Under the pieces are notes generated by a model that saw nothing but the letters and a program-made list of their open reading frames with translations, was not told the DNA's origin and made no database searches. 64,000 bases of DNA from positions 6,200,001 to 6,264,000 of the forward strand of contig JAEVHH010000001.1 of the NCBI GenBank assembly GCA_017607445.1, in the 5' to 3' direction. The number at the start of each line of letters is the position of its first letter. Position 1 is the first letter of the stretch. Positions 11,562-24,320 of this stretch are shown here, piece by piece. Source of the stretch: Histoplasma ohiense (taxonomy: Eukaryota; Ascomycota; Eurotiomycetes; Onygenales; Ajellomycetaceae). Position numbers and translations under genes: made by a program.

Positions 11562-14500
11562 ATGTACGGCACCTCTACAGGCCCCCAGACGGGCATTAAT
11601 ACCCCGCGATCCTCACAATCTCTCCGCCCTCTCATCCTGTCCCACGGCTCCCTCGAGTTCTCATTTCTAGTCCCGACCTCCCTACATTTCCATGCGCAAC
11701 AACTCAGGGATTCCTTTTCAGCTTCTTTACCTGCCCCCACCGATGAACTGGCTCAGGATGACGAGCCTTCATCTGTGCAGGAGCTCGTTGCTAGGTATTT
11801 GGGCTACGTTGCTAGCCAAGTAGAAGAAGGCGAGGATGACGCACAGGGCTCTTATGTCGAGGTATTGAAGCTTGTCCTAAACGAATTCGAGCGCGCGTTT
11901 ATGCGGGGCAACGATGTACATGCCATCGCCTCTACGCTTCCAGGAATCACTGCAAAGAAACTCCTCGTCGTACAGTCATATTATGCGGGTCGTGCGGCAG
12001 CAAATCGGCCCACCAAACCACACGATTCTGCCTTGCTGCGTGCTGCTGCAGATGGTAATGCACAACTGTACAGCGTCTTTGGCGGCCAGGGAAACATCGA
12101 GGAATATTTTGATGAGCTCCGGGAAATCTACACCACATATCCTTCCTTTGTGGAGGATTTCATTGCGTCTTCTGCAGAGCTTCTGCAGTCTCTCTCGCGC
12201 GACCCGGATGCCATCAAGCTCTACTCCAAAGGGATGGATATTGTACGATGGCTTGAGGACCGCGACTCGCAGCCAGACACGGATTACCTGGTATCTGCGC
12301 CCGTTAGTCTTCCCTTGATCGGTCTGGTCCAGCTAGCACATTATGTGACTACGTGTAAGGTTATGGGAAAACAGCCTGGCGAAGTCCTGGAGAGATTCAG
12401 CGGGACCACGGGCCATTCCCAGGGCATTGTCACTGCAGCTCTGATCTCTACGGCTACCACGTGGGACACGTTTTACAAAGCCTCCAAAAGCGCTTTGACG
12501 ATCCTATTCTGGATCGGAATGCGAAGCCAGCAAGCATACCCGCGAACCTCCCTTGCCCCTTCTATCCTTCAAGATTCAGTTGAGAACGGCGAAGGGGTGC
12601 CAACACCAATGCTGTCAATTCGAGATCTTGCCCGCTCCGCTGTCCAAGAACACATCGATGCCACCAACCAGCATTTGCCTCAAGATCGACATATTGCCAT
12701 CTCGCTGGTAAACAGTGCTCGCAACTTTGTAGTAACCGGTCCTCCCATATCTCTTTACGGTCTCAATCTTCGATTGCGCAAGGTTAAGGCTCCCACTGGA
12801 TTAGATCAGACTCGTGTGCCTTATACGCAGCGAAAGGTTCGATTTGTCAATCGCTTCCTCCCAATCACCGCACCGTTCCACAGCCAATACCTCGCCTCTG
12901 CTTTCGAACAAATCACAGAAGACCTAGAGGATCTGGCCATTCCATCCAAGTCCCTGCGTATCCCCGTGTACGATACCAATACCGGTGAAGACTTGCGCGA
13001 CAGAGACGAAGATATTGTCCCGGCTTTGATTCGCATGATCACGAGAGACCCCGTCAACTGGGAGAATGCCACTGTCTTTCCCAAGGCAACTCATGTCCTA
13101 GACTTCGGCCCTGGAGGAATTTCAGGGCTGGGCGTCTTGACTAATCGCAACAAAGATGGTACTGGTGTTCGGGTTATCCTTTCTGGAGCAATGGATGGCA
13201 CTAACGCGGAAGTTGGTTACAAACCGGAGTTGTTTGACCGGGATGAGGAACATGCTGTCAAATATGCTGTGGATTGGGTTAAGGAGCACGGCCCGCGGCT
13301 AGTTAAAACATCCGTTGGCCAGACATTTGTCGACACGAAAATGAGTAGGCTGCTTGGAGTCCCTCCTGTCATGGTTGCCGGTATGACTCCTACAACGGTC
13401 CCCTGGGACTTTGTCGCTGCGACTATGAATGCAGGGTACCAAATCGAACTCGCTGGTGGTGGATACTACAATGCTAAAACGATGACGGAAGCTCTTAACA
13501 AGATCGAGAAGAACATCCCTCCTGGCCGCGGTATCACTGTTAACTTGATTTACGTCAACCCGCGCGCTATGGGGTGGCAAATCCCGTTGATTGGCAAACT
13601 GCGTGCGGACGGCGTTCCAATTGAAGGTCTGACGATTGGTGCAGGTGTGCCGTCTATCGAAGTCGCCAACGAATACATCCAAACTCTCGGCATCAAGCAT
13701 ATCGGTTTCAAGCCAGGCTCTATGGATGCTATCCAGCAGGTGATCAACATCGCCAAAGCAAACCCTACTTTCCCTGTGATCATGCAGTGGACTGGTGGTC
13801 GTGGTGGCGGCCATCATTCGTTCGAGGATTTCCATCAGCCAATTCTGCAGATGTACAGCCGCATTAGGAGATGTGACAATATCGTGCTGGTTGCTGGTAG
13901 CGGATTCGGCGGGTCTCAAGATACCTACCCTTACTTGACCGGATCCTGGTCGAGGGAATTCGGATACCCCCCAATGCCGTTTGATGGATGCCTCTTTGGT
14001 AGTCGCATGATGACTGCCAAGGAAGCACATACTTCCAAGGCCGCCAAACAGGCCATTGTTGAGGCTGAGGGTGTTGATGATAGTCGCTGGGAAGATACAT
14101 ATAGCGGCCCTGCTGGTGGTGTCATCACTGTTCGTTCTGAGATGGGCGAGCCAATTCACAAGCTGGCCACTCGTGGTGTCCGTTTCTGGCACGAGATGGA
14201 CCAGAAGATCTTCTCACTGGATAAGGCTAAACGTCTGCCAGAGTTAAAAAAGCAACGCGACTATATCATTAAGAAGTTGAATGCTGATTTCCAGAAGGTC
14301 TGGTTTGGGCGCAACTCTCAGGGCGACACTGTGGATTTGGAAGATATGACATATACCGAGGTCGTGCATCGCATGGTAGACCTCATGTATGTGAAGCATG
14401 AATCGAGATGGATTGATGACTCTTTGAAACGACTCACGGGCGATTTCATCCGACGTATTGAGGAGCGGTTTACTTCCGTCGAGGGACAGCCATCACTGCT

Positions 14501-17500
14501 GCAAAATTATTCGGAGCTCGATACCCCTTACCCGGCTGTCGACAAGATTCTAAATGCATACCCAGAAGCGAAGTCACAGTTGATCTCTGCACAAGATGTT
14601 CAGCACTTCCTTCTTCTCTGCCAGCGCCGTGGTCAGAAGCCTGTGCCGTTTGTCCCATCACTAGATGAAAATTTTGAATTCTGGTTCAAGAAGGACTCCC
14701 TCTGGCAGTCCGAGGACCTCGAAGCCGTTGTGGGCCAAGATGTGGGCCGCGTGTGTATTCTCCAAGGTCCTATGGCTGCTAAGTACTCCAACACAATCGA
14801 CGAGCCTGTCAAAGATATCCTCGATGGCATTCACAATGACCATATCAAAGGTCTTGTGAATGACGTCTACGGCGGCAATGAATCCAACGTCCCTGTCATC
14901 GAGTACTTCGGCGGACAGCTGCTGCTAGAAACCGACGGCGAGAGCGATATCGACGGCCTAACCGTCTCCGAGGATGTTACCAAAGTCTCTTATCGCCTCT
15001 CACCTTCTACATTCACCAACCTCCCCGATCTCGACCGCTGGTTGCATCTGCTTGCTGGCAGGACCTACTCATGGCGTTATGCTATGTTCACCACTGAGGT
15101 TTTCATCCAGGGCCAGAAGTTCCAGACGAACCCGATGAAGCGGATTCTTGCACCAACTCCAGGCATGTTTGTTGAGATCCAATACCCCAACGACTCGCGC
15201 AAAACCATTATCAGTGTCCGCGAGCCGTCCCCCGCCGGAAAACTCGTCAAGACAGTCGAAGTGCGAACAAACGGCGAGCGAGAAATCTCCCTGACCTTGT
15301 TTGAGGGACGAACTGCTGAGGGTGGCGTCGTGCCGCTCTGCTTCCGTTTCACATACCATCCGGAAACAGGATACGCGCCCATTCGCGAAGTCATGGATGA
15401 TCGAAATGACCGGATCAAGGAATTTTATTATCGTATTTGGTTTGGCGAGCGGAATGTCCCCTTCGATACTCCCGCAACCGCAATCTTTGATGGCGGCAAG
15501 GCCACTGTTACGAGCCAAGCGATTGCTGATTTCGTGCACGCTGTCGGAAATACTGGTGAGGCGTTCGTTGATCGACCTGGAAAAGAGGTGTTTGCACCCA
15601 TGGATTTCGCCATCGTCGTTGGATGGAAGGCCATCACGAAGCCCATATTCCCCCGCGTCATTGATGGCGATCTATTGAAGCTGGTGCATCTGTCCAATGG
15701 TTTCAGGATGATTCCTGGCTCCGAGCCACTGAAAGTTGGCGATGTACTTGAAACTACGGCACAAGTTAATGCGGTGATTAACCAGGATTCCGGGAAGATG
15801 GTTGAAGTCTGTGGGACAATTAGGAGGGAGGGCAAGCCGATTATGGAGGTTACAAGTCAGTTTTTGTATCGTGGGTCCTATAATGATTATGAGACTACCT
15901 TCCAGCGCAAGGAGGAGGTCCCCATGCAGATCCATCTAGCTTCATCCAAGGATGTCGCTGTGCTACAATCGAAGGAATGGTTCCGCCTCGATGAACCTGA
16001 TGTGGATCTCCTCGGCCAGACGCTCACGTTCCGTCTACAAAGTCTTGTCCGTTTTAAAAACCAAACTATCTTTAGCAGCGTGCAAACAATCGGCCAAGTG
16101 CTCCTCGAACTGCCCACCAAGGAAGTCATCCAAGTTGCCTCCGTAGAGTACGAAGCCGGTACGTCTCACGGGAACCCAGTCATCGACTACCTCCAACGAC
16201 ACGGCTCAGCTATCGAGCAACCCGTCAACTTCGAGAACCCGATCCCACTCAGCGGAAAAACACCACTTACCCTCCGCGCGCCCGCGTCAAATGAAACCTA
16301 TGCGCGTGTCTCGGGCGATTACAACCCTATCCATGTCTCCCGCGTGTTCTCCAGTTACGCCAATCTGCCCGGCACAATCACACATGGCATGTATACCAGT
16401 GCCGCGGTGCGGAGTCTCGTCGAGACGTGGGCTGCAGAGAACAACATCGGGCGTGTTCGCAGTTTCCACGCTTCGCTGGTTGGGATGGTGTTGCCAAACG
16501 ATGACCTTGTTGTCGTACTCCAGCACATCGGCATGGTAGCTGGCCGGAAAATCATTAAGGTCGAAGCAAGCAACCAGGCGACGGAAGAAAAAGTGCTGCT
16601 CGGCGAAGCTGAAGTGGAGCAGCCGGTATCTGCATATGTGTTTACGGGCCAGGGTTCGCAAGAACAAGGAATGGGTATGGACCTTTATAATTCCAGCGCC
16701 GTCGCCAAGGAAGTCTGGGATCGTGCTGATAAGCACTTCATCGAGAATTACGGCCTGTCGATCATCAACATTGTCAAGAACAACCCGCAGGAACTGACTA
16801 TTCACTTCGGTGGACCCCGCGGCAAAATCATCCGTCAGAATTACATGGCCATGACATTCGAGACTGTCAATGCCGACGGGACCATTAAGTCCGAGAAGAT
16901 CTTCAAGGACATCGATGAAAATAGCATCTCGTACACCTACCGGTCGCCCACGGGTCTTCTCTCGGCCACACAATTCACCCAGCCAGCCCTGACATTGATG
17001 GAAAAGGCCAGCTTCGAGGACATGCGATCCAAGGGCCTCGTGCAGCGCGACAGCAGTTTCGCTGGACACTCGTTGGGCGAGTACTCCGCGCTTGCAGCAC
17101 TGGCTGACGTGATGCCGATCGAATCACTCGTGTCTGTGGTATTCTACCGTGGTCTGACGATGCAAGTGGCCGTTGAGCGGGACGAGCTGGGCCGGTCTAA
17201 TTACTCTATGTGCGCGGTGAACCCGAGTCGGATCTCGAAGACGTTTAATGAGCAGGCGTTGCAATACGTTGTGGAGAATATTGCAGAGCAAACAGGGTGG
17301 TTGTTGGAGATTGTCAACTACAACATTGCGAATTTGCAGTATGTTTGTGCGGGAGATGTAAGTTCCTCTTGTTTGCTTTGACCATCAGTTGGTCGTAGAC
17401 ACTTTACCTTGCTAGTTCCAAGGTCATCTAACAAATCTTTAGCTCCGGGCCCTGGACACCCTCACCAACGTCCTCAACGTCCTTAAAGCCCAAAAAATAG

Positions 17501-17895
17501 ACATAACAACCCTAATGTCCACAATGTCCATCGACGATCTGCGCGCCCACCTCGTCGAAATCATCACCTCCTGCTCCCAACTCACCAACTCCAAACCGCA
17601 ACCCATAACTCTTGAACGCGGCTTCGCTACCATCCCACTCAAAGGCATCGACGTCCCATTCCACAGCACTTTCCTACGCTCTGGCGTGAAGCCGTTCCGA
17701 TCCTTCCTGCTCAAAAAGATTAACAAAACCACCATCGACCCGAGCAAATTGATTGGAAAGTATATTCCGAACGTCACCGCGAAGCCGTTCGAGTTGACTA
17801 AGGAGTATTTTGAGGATGTGTATAAGTTGACAAATTCGCCGAGGATTGGGGCTGTGCTTGCAAACTGGGGGAAATATGAAGACGGGGAGAAATAA
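11562..17895 (+). CDS. FAS1: Fatty acid synthase subunit beta
   Basis: Beta subunit of fungal type I fatty acid synthase, 2082 residues from exons 11562..17357 and 17443..17895 (85-bp intron, GTAAGT donor). It supplies acetyl transfer, enoyl reduction, dehydration and malonyl/palmitoyl transfer to the alpha subunit. Visible in order: acetyltransferase with nucleophile S286 in GHSQG; FMN-dependent enoyl reductase barrel around residues 590-1100 (GFKPGS, QWTGGRGGGHHS, VAGSGFGGS); dehydratase hot-dog fold with GDYNPIH (H1591) and THGMY; malonyl/palmitoyl transferase with S1837 in GHSLGEYSA. The N-terminus MYGTSTGPQTGI is that of other Eurotiomycetes beta subunits, fixing the start. The intron falls after YVCAGD; the spliced protein continues LRALDTL, which matches the family. 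Divergent from FAS2, as expected for the primary-metabolism FAS pair. Confidence 0.97.
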
Positions 17896-18519
17896 ACGGT
17901 TTGGAAACTTTTCGCGAGTGGGAACGAATAGATAGTATATAGGCAAGGAGGAAGCTGAAGTAGAAAATATGCAGGCGTTGTTGTTTTATGCTCTCTTTAT
18001 GTTTTAGTTATCTTTACGTTTTATGGATGATGTTGTCATTTTCGAGTTTTAATGTTGTGCTCCGATGTTTATGTTCTATTTGTTTCCTTTTAATCCTACT
18101 TAATATATTTTTCCCGATGTTTATTTGATGGCTTTTTCGAGTTTGACTGTTGTCACTTGCACGATGCGTTTTTATTTGTCATGATCCTTCATGATTGTGG
18201 ATAGATACATAGATAGATGTATGTACGTAGATATACCACCCATAACTAACGCCATTTTAATACGGAGATAGAAAATAATATTTCAGGAAAGCTGGTGTTC
18301 AACTTCGTAAGTTTCCCAACCGTGTCCAAGTAAGATATGGGAGTCGGGCCACAAGAGCTATCCATAGAAGAACTGAAAGCAATCCATAAGCCCTGGAAGG
18401 AAAGAGTATCTATCAGGAATGACGAGGAAAGGGTATGTCAGTTATCAAAATGCTCAATATTCACCCAGCGTAAGTCCATCAAAACTAGCCAGTCATTCAT
18501 TCTATAGGAAATTCTAGCG

Positions 18520-18553
<34 letters not shown>

Positions 18554-18857
18554 CAGGTTGACAAAAAGAAAGACACGAAAAACGGCACTTAGCTTTCAAA
18601 CTCAGTGCGCATCCCAATTTTTTTTCCTATTCTCCGCCTCCTTCCTGCTTTATACTATTTTATTTATCTTATCTCTCTTACTTGGTTGCTGCCACGATCC
18701 CGCATACCAATACACACATCCATACATACATGCCATCACGGTGTTCGAAATCCAAGCGCTTGAAACCAACCACACACTCCCATTAAAGGGGGGAGGGGGC
18801 AAAATATAAAGTACCAAGGACGGTATTTCAAATCGACAATCACATAAAAACGAAAAA
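17896..18857. other. Intergenic, convergent 3' ends
   Basis: Spacer between the convergent FAS1 (+) and TFG1 (-) genes. T-rich after FAS1, as in a fungal 3' UTR. It contains the 32-base adenine run listed separately. No gene recognised. Confidence 0.6.
18520..18551. repeat. Homopolymer A(32)
   Basis: Uninterrupted run of 32 adenines in the FAS1/TFG1 convergent spacer. Not preceded by an element that looks retroposed. Confidence 0.9.
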
Positions 18858-21237
18858 TCACCCCGTCCCCTCCTTCAAAACGCCAGGTCTCAACAACTTA
18901 TCCTCCTTCCCATAAATGCTCACATCTCTTACAATCGCAATGAACTTGCGATGATTCTCCTTCGAATCCCCAATGCGAGGGCGGAAAATCTTTAGCAGCT
19001 CGGCGCTGGCAATACCCGTGGCCGGGATGGCGGAGTGGATTTCCAACGCCGTGGGGAAGGCGAGGTTTGTGGATACAGGTGTAGTTAAACCTGGGGAGGA
19101 GGTGCGCGTTGGAGGGACTGGGGGATCGTCTACTATGTTAGTATAGTACGAATAGGTTTCGAGATGTAAAATATACATGAGGCATTGAGCAAAAAAAAAA
19201 AAAAAAAGGGACAACGGTCGTCGAAAGAGGGGGGGAAGATTGAGAATATGATACCTGGCGAATTAGCTCTTGGACTCCCTGGACGCGAACCCCGCGGTGT
19301 CCCCATCTTCGACAACACACCTGGCGGGTTCAGCTTGAGTTTCTTGGTTCCTGCCGCGGCAGAATCGCTCATCTCGGCCCCAGAGCCTGCACCTCGTTCA
19401 CCATCGCTGCCAGATCCAGGGGGCCCGTTTCGGCCACGTTTCTTGCTGGCCTGGTCTGCTGCTACGTTTGGCTTGCGCTGGCCGGAGGGACCTGGGGACA
19501 TAGGACGCGACTCGACCTGGACATCGGCGTGCTTATTCTTGGGCTTTTTACGAGGGGTATCTGTGCCACTGGCTTCGGAGAGATTTGGGGAGCCGGGTCG
19601 TTTTCGGGCAGCGCGGGATGCGGCCTTCTTGCCGAGCGGGTCCGTGTGTTTTAGACGACCTGAAGGAGTATTCGTCCCTTTTGTTGATATACCGGAGTTC
19701 TTGTCAGATTCTTTGCCCTTTTCTTTCTTTCCGCGTTCCTCTTCGGGCTTTTCTTCCTTTAGTTGCTCTGTTTCGGAATCATCCGAGCTCTATGTAGCGA
19801 AGGGTATTGATTAGCTGGCTTCCCATAAATAAACTGCGCAGTCGAGAAGATGAATGGACATACCTCGTCAGAATATGGATTGGCATCTGAGCCACTGCTA
19901 TAATCGAAATTCTTCTCCCTCCGCTGCAGAGCTTTCCGAACATGTTTTCCAAAATTTCTAAGGGCCTCCTTTTCTTTCTTCTCCTGATTTTCTTCTTCAT
20001 CGTACATGCGTTCATCTTTCAGATCAAAGATGTTCGCCTTGAGCTGATCCTCTTTTATTCTCTTCTCAGCCGTCTTGGCATCTTCATCCTCGTCAAAGAT
20101 GCCAACATGTTCTTCATCGTCAGCGAATCTGTCTTCCTCGAAATCCAGGTCATCTCCTTCAAACCCCTCGCTAACTCTTATATGCCCTTCTTTCCTGCCG
20201 GTGAAGAGTCTACTCTGTTTCGCATACTCCTCCAGAGCTTTCTTCTGGGCTCTATCCTGTTCCTTCTCCATGAACCACCGGGGATCCTTAATCTTCTTCG
20301 CCATGAACTTCTCCGCTTCTTCAATACTTAGAGTCTTGAAGGGAGTTTTGGTTGTGAACTTGTACCACTTGTCGAGGGGTACCATGCGCATCTTTCCATC
20401 ATTTTGAAGCACGAACATCGCATACGTTTCGGACATCGCCGCTTCATAATTCCCAACCCAAGTACCTTTATTATCGAAATCGTCCAGATGCCAAGGCAGT
20501 GCCTCCTCGTACTTAATCCTGGCTTTCACAATTTCCTCCGGATTCATCTCAGACTTGAACACCTGCTGGGTCCGTTGCTTCAGCGCGTTCGTCTTTTTCT
20601 GTGTAACCGCAGCCGACGGAGCAATCTGCGCCAGGTTGTCTGCGCGTTCCTTCTCTCTAGCTGCTTTCTTCGCCTCCAACTCCTCCCGCTCAGCCTCGTT
20701 GAGTTCGCCGTGTCTCCGCGAAGGCTGATCATCTTTTTCAGACGCCGGTCCAATATTCGAAGCTCGAGGATCGCGCCGCTGCAACCGAACTGGTCGCGTA
20801 AACTGCGACTCATCTCTCGGGTCTATATTCTTCTTTGATGCAAACTTCGCAACATGGTGTTTTAATCCCTCTCGCCAGGCGCGCTTGGTGGTTACCAATG
20901 GATAATCGACGTAGGTCTTAGAAAGTAACGGTCCGCTGAATCCGTTTACGGTAAGGTCGTCTGCGCTGGGAATAGCAGGTTTGGGTTGTGTAGCTGAAGG
21001 TTGCGATCTGGGCGCTGTTTGCAGAGGTCGCGGTCGTGGAGATCCTACTCTCCCGTTCGCAACTGGACCTGCTCCGGGATGTCCTGGTCCTGGTCCTGGT
21101 CCTGGCGATAACGGAATTCGCTTCTTCTTGGGCCGAACCAACGGGTCAACCTTGAGTCGGCGGATTTTCATAGGCGGTCCACTTGGGCCAGGAGGGGGTC
21201 GTGTCGCCGGAGGCCGATTGGGTGGTGTTGAGCTCAT
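18858..21237 (-). CDS. TFG1: Transcription initiation factor IIF, alpha subunit (RAP74/Tfg1)
   Basis: Large subunit of TFIIF, which binds RNA polymerase II in the preinitiation complex. Exons on the minus strand are 21237..19864, 19789..19255 and 19132..18858, giving 727 residues. The conserved TFIIF core lies around residues 250-340 with WHLDDFDNKGTWVGNYEAA and the following MRMVPLDKWYKF. A long charged middle (Glu/Lys-rich, then Ser/Pro with nuclear-localisation-like KKPKNKH) links it to the C-terminal winged helix (last about 80 residues, ending VSIYGKEDKLLRPGVLKEGTG). I chose the ATG at 21237 (MSSTPPNRPP); an in-frame ATG at 21312 would add 25 residues. The second intron contains T17 on the coding strand and ends in a tandem acceptor (see findings). 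Low-complexity Pro/Gly N-terminus is typical of fungal orthologues. Confidence 0.92.
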
Positions 21238-22026
21238 TGTTTCGAGTTCTGCGTCGTTGAAAAGGCGATGTTGAGAATGCCTCCTTAAGCAAGGGGGAGC
21301 AGGCGAATTCAAAGAGGACAGTAGTTGGTAAATCCCATTGGGAAATGAGTGGTTCGTTCAGGACTGAGAGTTAACGTATGTGTTGTAGCGAGCTGCGAGT
21401 GGAGGTGATCCTTGACTTGGTTGGGGAAATGTAGCGCCACGAGAACACTATTATGTTAACAGTCCTCACAATGATATATTACGGCGGACAGCTTTGAATC
21501 GACAGCAGAAGATGGACGCCAACGATTCCATCTCTGGTGTGAATATGACGATGGATAAATAAATGATTTGAGGCCGTCGCGTTTGACATCAGAGCGGGTC
21601 ATGTGATTGGCGACTAAACTCAAAAAGGCAATTCTCAACCTCAGCAACGTGGATGGATGTCCGATCATACGCGAGAAGGCGAATTCAGGGTGGGAGATCT
21701 GGCAATAGGGAGGTGAATTTGCATGAGAATAGAGAAGGAAGAAGGCTGTGAATGATGTGGAACTAATAGTGGCTCATGCAACCGTGCTATATACTATATA
21801 TATCTATGCATATAGCAGTTATAGCTATTTCCAGCAGTACATTACCCTGCGTGCAGGTAAACCCAATCCTAGCTTCAGCCCAAACTAGTATGTACCTTTC
21901 CGGAATGAAACTCCATCCTAGTAATAAGCCATAAACACATAGTATCATATCAGTTCATTATCATGAAAGCTTGCATTACCTCGTTATCATCAATCCGCCC
22001 TCTCAACAGCACCAATCTCACCAATC
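21238..22026. other. Intergenic upstream of TFG1
   Basis: Promoter side of TFG1 and 3' flank of the OB-fold gene, both on the minus strand. I see no ORF, RNA gene or repeat beyond a short AT-rich palindromic stretch near 21790-21830. Confidence 0.5.
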
Positions 22027-23716
22027 TCACCCATCTCGCCCATTTCCCCTCCCCGGCTCTTCCTCCTCCTCTTCTTTCTTCTTCTCCTCCTGACATCGGG
22101 TCCTCCACCACTCCTCCATCTCCTCAACATCAAAAACGCCAACCCCTTTCCTCACCACTGCCAACATCCTCCTCAACCTGCCCGGCTCACACACAAACCA
22201 TTCTCGCCCCTTACAATCCTTCTCATACGCATTCAAGCTCACCCCTTCCCACTCGTGCGTCTTTAAACAGCGGAAGAGGCCCACCGTCCCCACCGGCGGG
22301 CTAAAAGCCGCCGCATCAACAAACACGCTAACCGATACACCCAACCGCTGCTGCAGCGCGTGGTTGACGTTGTTCTTGTGGTTGTTTATCGTCGGATCCA
22401 TGATGCGCAAATCGCGCTTCGGCGGCATCTGTGGGCGCTTGACGATGTCTGGCGATATCCAGGATATCACCGCAAGTACATCGCAGAGGTAGTTGCGTTT
22501 TGGTAGCGGCTTGGCTGGGTGGAGGAGTTGGGAGAGAGTGTGGAGGTTTAGTGGACGAGATATCGGCTTAAGGATGCCGGGGAGCTTGAACCGGCGATGC
22601 GTCGCGGTTCCTAACGGTGTGGATATGTTGTCTTTATTTTGTGTATTGAGATTTTGAGTGGCTGTGTGCGAGGAGGAGGGTTCTTGTTTGATGGTTTCGG
22701 GTGGTTCTGAGTGTAGCGGCGAATTTGAGGGGCTAATGTTTGCAGTTGAAAGCTCCTTTAAATGGACGGATCTCTCCTGCTCCTGCATTGAGGTTGAGGA
22801 TCCTGACAGAACTCCGGGGTGCCCTTTGGCATCTTTCGTAGCATCCTGTATATTTCCAGAATCCGCATAGTCTTCGAACATCTGACTTCCAGAATCGAAT
22901 ATACCATTCAAGTTTCCAGATAAACAATCGGAAATACTGTCCTCCACCAAGAAGCCATCTTCCCCATCGCGACTAACATCCGCTGCACCGTCCGCATCGC
23001 TAATCCTAGGCGCTTTCGCTCCACGCCCAGTGCCACCACCACCATCGTCCTCATTACCCTGATCACCCTTTTTCCTCTTCTGCTCATCCACCCGCACCTC
23101 GACATCACCCCTCTCCAGCACCCTTGTTCCCCTCTCCCCAACACCCCTCTTACTCAGACACCGAAAACCCTCAACAGCGAGAAACACCACCTGCCCGGCG
23201 CCCTCGGCACCATCGCCACCACCAATTCGCTCCCCCTTCCTAAGCTCAAACCGCTCCAACCTCACCACAGAACCCACAGCTACCTCTCCTGCCAACGCAA
23301 AGCGATGAAGAGCCTTGGCCAACAGCGCCTGGATAACCAACTCCCCATCGCTGAGGAATACGCGGTATGACCTGCGATTCGGTCTTGCGGATGCGGATGC
23401 GGATGCGGCAGCAGCAGCAACGGTAACGGCGGCGGTAGTTGTGGTGGCGCCAGTGGCATGGCCAGGGCCTGGAGTAAACAAAACTTCAATGACACGTTCG
23501 ACGCGCAGGATTAGTTCTGAGGGGTGATAGCCCGTGCGCAGGAGCTCTGCGATGCAGGGACGAATTTCAGCGTCGGAGGAAGTTGGCGTGGCGATGGAGG
23601 TGGCAGTGCGTGGGCGGTGGTGTATGGGCGGATAATCCTGTGGAGATGAGAGGAATATTAAGCGTGCAAAATTTTTTATGGCTGATGGGAAGGGAACTGC
23701 CATCTCGACGTACCAT
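22027..23716 (-). CDS. Protein with two OB-fold-like domains, possible telomere/ssDNA-binding protein
   Basis: Function not established. Preferred model on the minus strand is 23716..23714 (the ATG alone), a 76-bp intron (GTACGT donor, CCACAG acceptor) and 23637..22027, giving 537 residues. Without splicing, the same frame stays open upstream (in-frame ATG at 23739), so the start is uncertain. Residues about 25-163 look like an OB fold of the RPA70N or TPP1/Est3 type: IRPCIAELL, YRVFLSDGELVIQALL, SVVRLERFEL, VVFLAVEGF. Residues about 382-490 resemble the POT1 telomere-binding OB fold: VLAVISWISPDIV, DLRIMDPT, VSVFVD, VGLFRCLKTHEW. Between them is a Ser/Thr/Asp-rich linker; the C-terminus is Glu-rich. 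The OB assignments are pattern recognition by eye and need profile searches. Nuclear nucleic-acid binding is inferred. Confidence 0.7.
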
Positions 23717-24320
23717 GACAACCTGGTTGAATCCTCCATGGCGGGGACTGGCACTATTGCTCCCGCGTCGTTGTTGTTGTTGTCATTGATGAAATCGCAG
23801 GGGATTGTATATGAAGAGCTTCCAGCGGGATATTGATTATTTAGGAGGTTATGAGTGATACCACACCGGGGCCCTGAGCTGTTAATTGTTTGTAGTTGGG
23901 AAGGGTAATTTTGATGGTTGAAGCAATTTAAGAGATACGTCAAAGTTACGCAGTCAAGAGAAGGCAGGTTCAGCCGAGGTTGCGTGATGATGACTTGCAT
24001 AGAAGCGTAGTTAACTAGCAAACTAGCTCCGAGAGAATTTACGCCGCTGGCGGCATCTGGGTTATCCGCGCGTTAAATAATTTATGATCTATCCGGGGAG
24101 TTTCATAATTGTAGGGTTGATAATTCCGAGCATACTGCGTACATGCGGGATTACATGTACTACTAGCATATGCGCTGCAACTGAGCTCCAATAGCCATGT
24201 CCTCAACTACTCCAGTCCCATCGACTTCTACGAGAGAACAACGGCGGAATGCACTTGCACAACCGTCTATAAACAGCTCGGATTCTTGAAATATCCTGGT
24301 ATATACCAAAAATCCCCAAA
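23717..24320. other. Intergenic, upstream of the OB-fold gene
   Basis: Minus-strand promoter of the OB-fold gene plus the 3' flank of HGH1. The frame upstream of the OB gene start stays open to 24021 but shows low-complexity Asn runs and no recognised motif; I treat it as leader. Confidence 0.45.
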
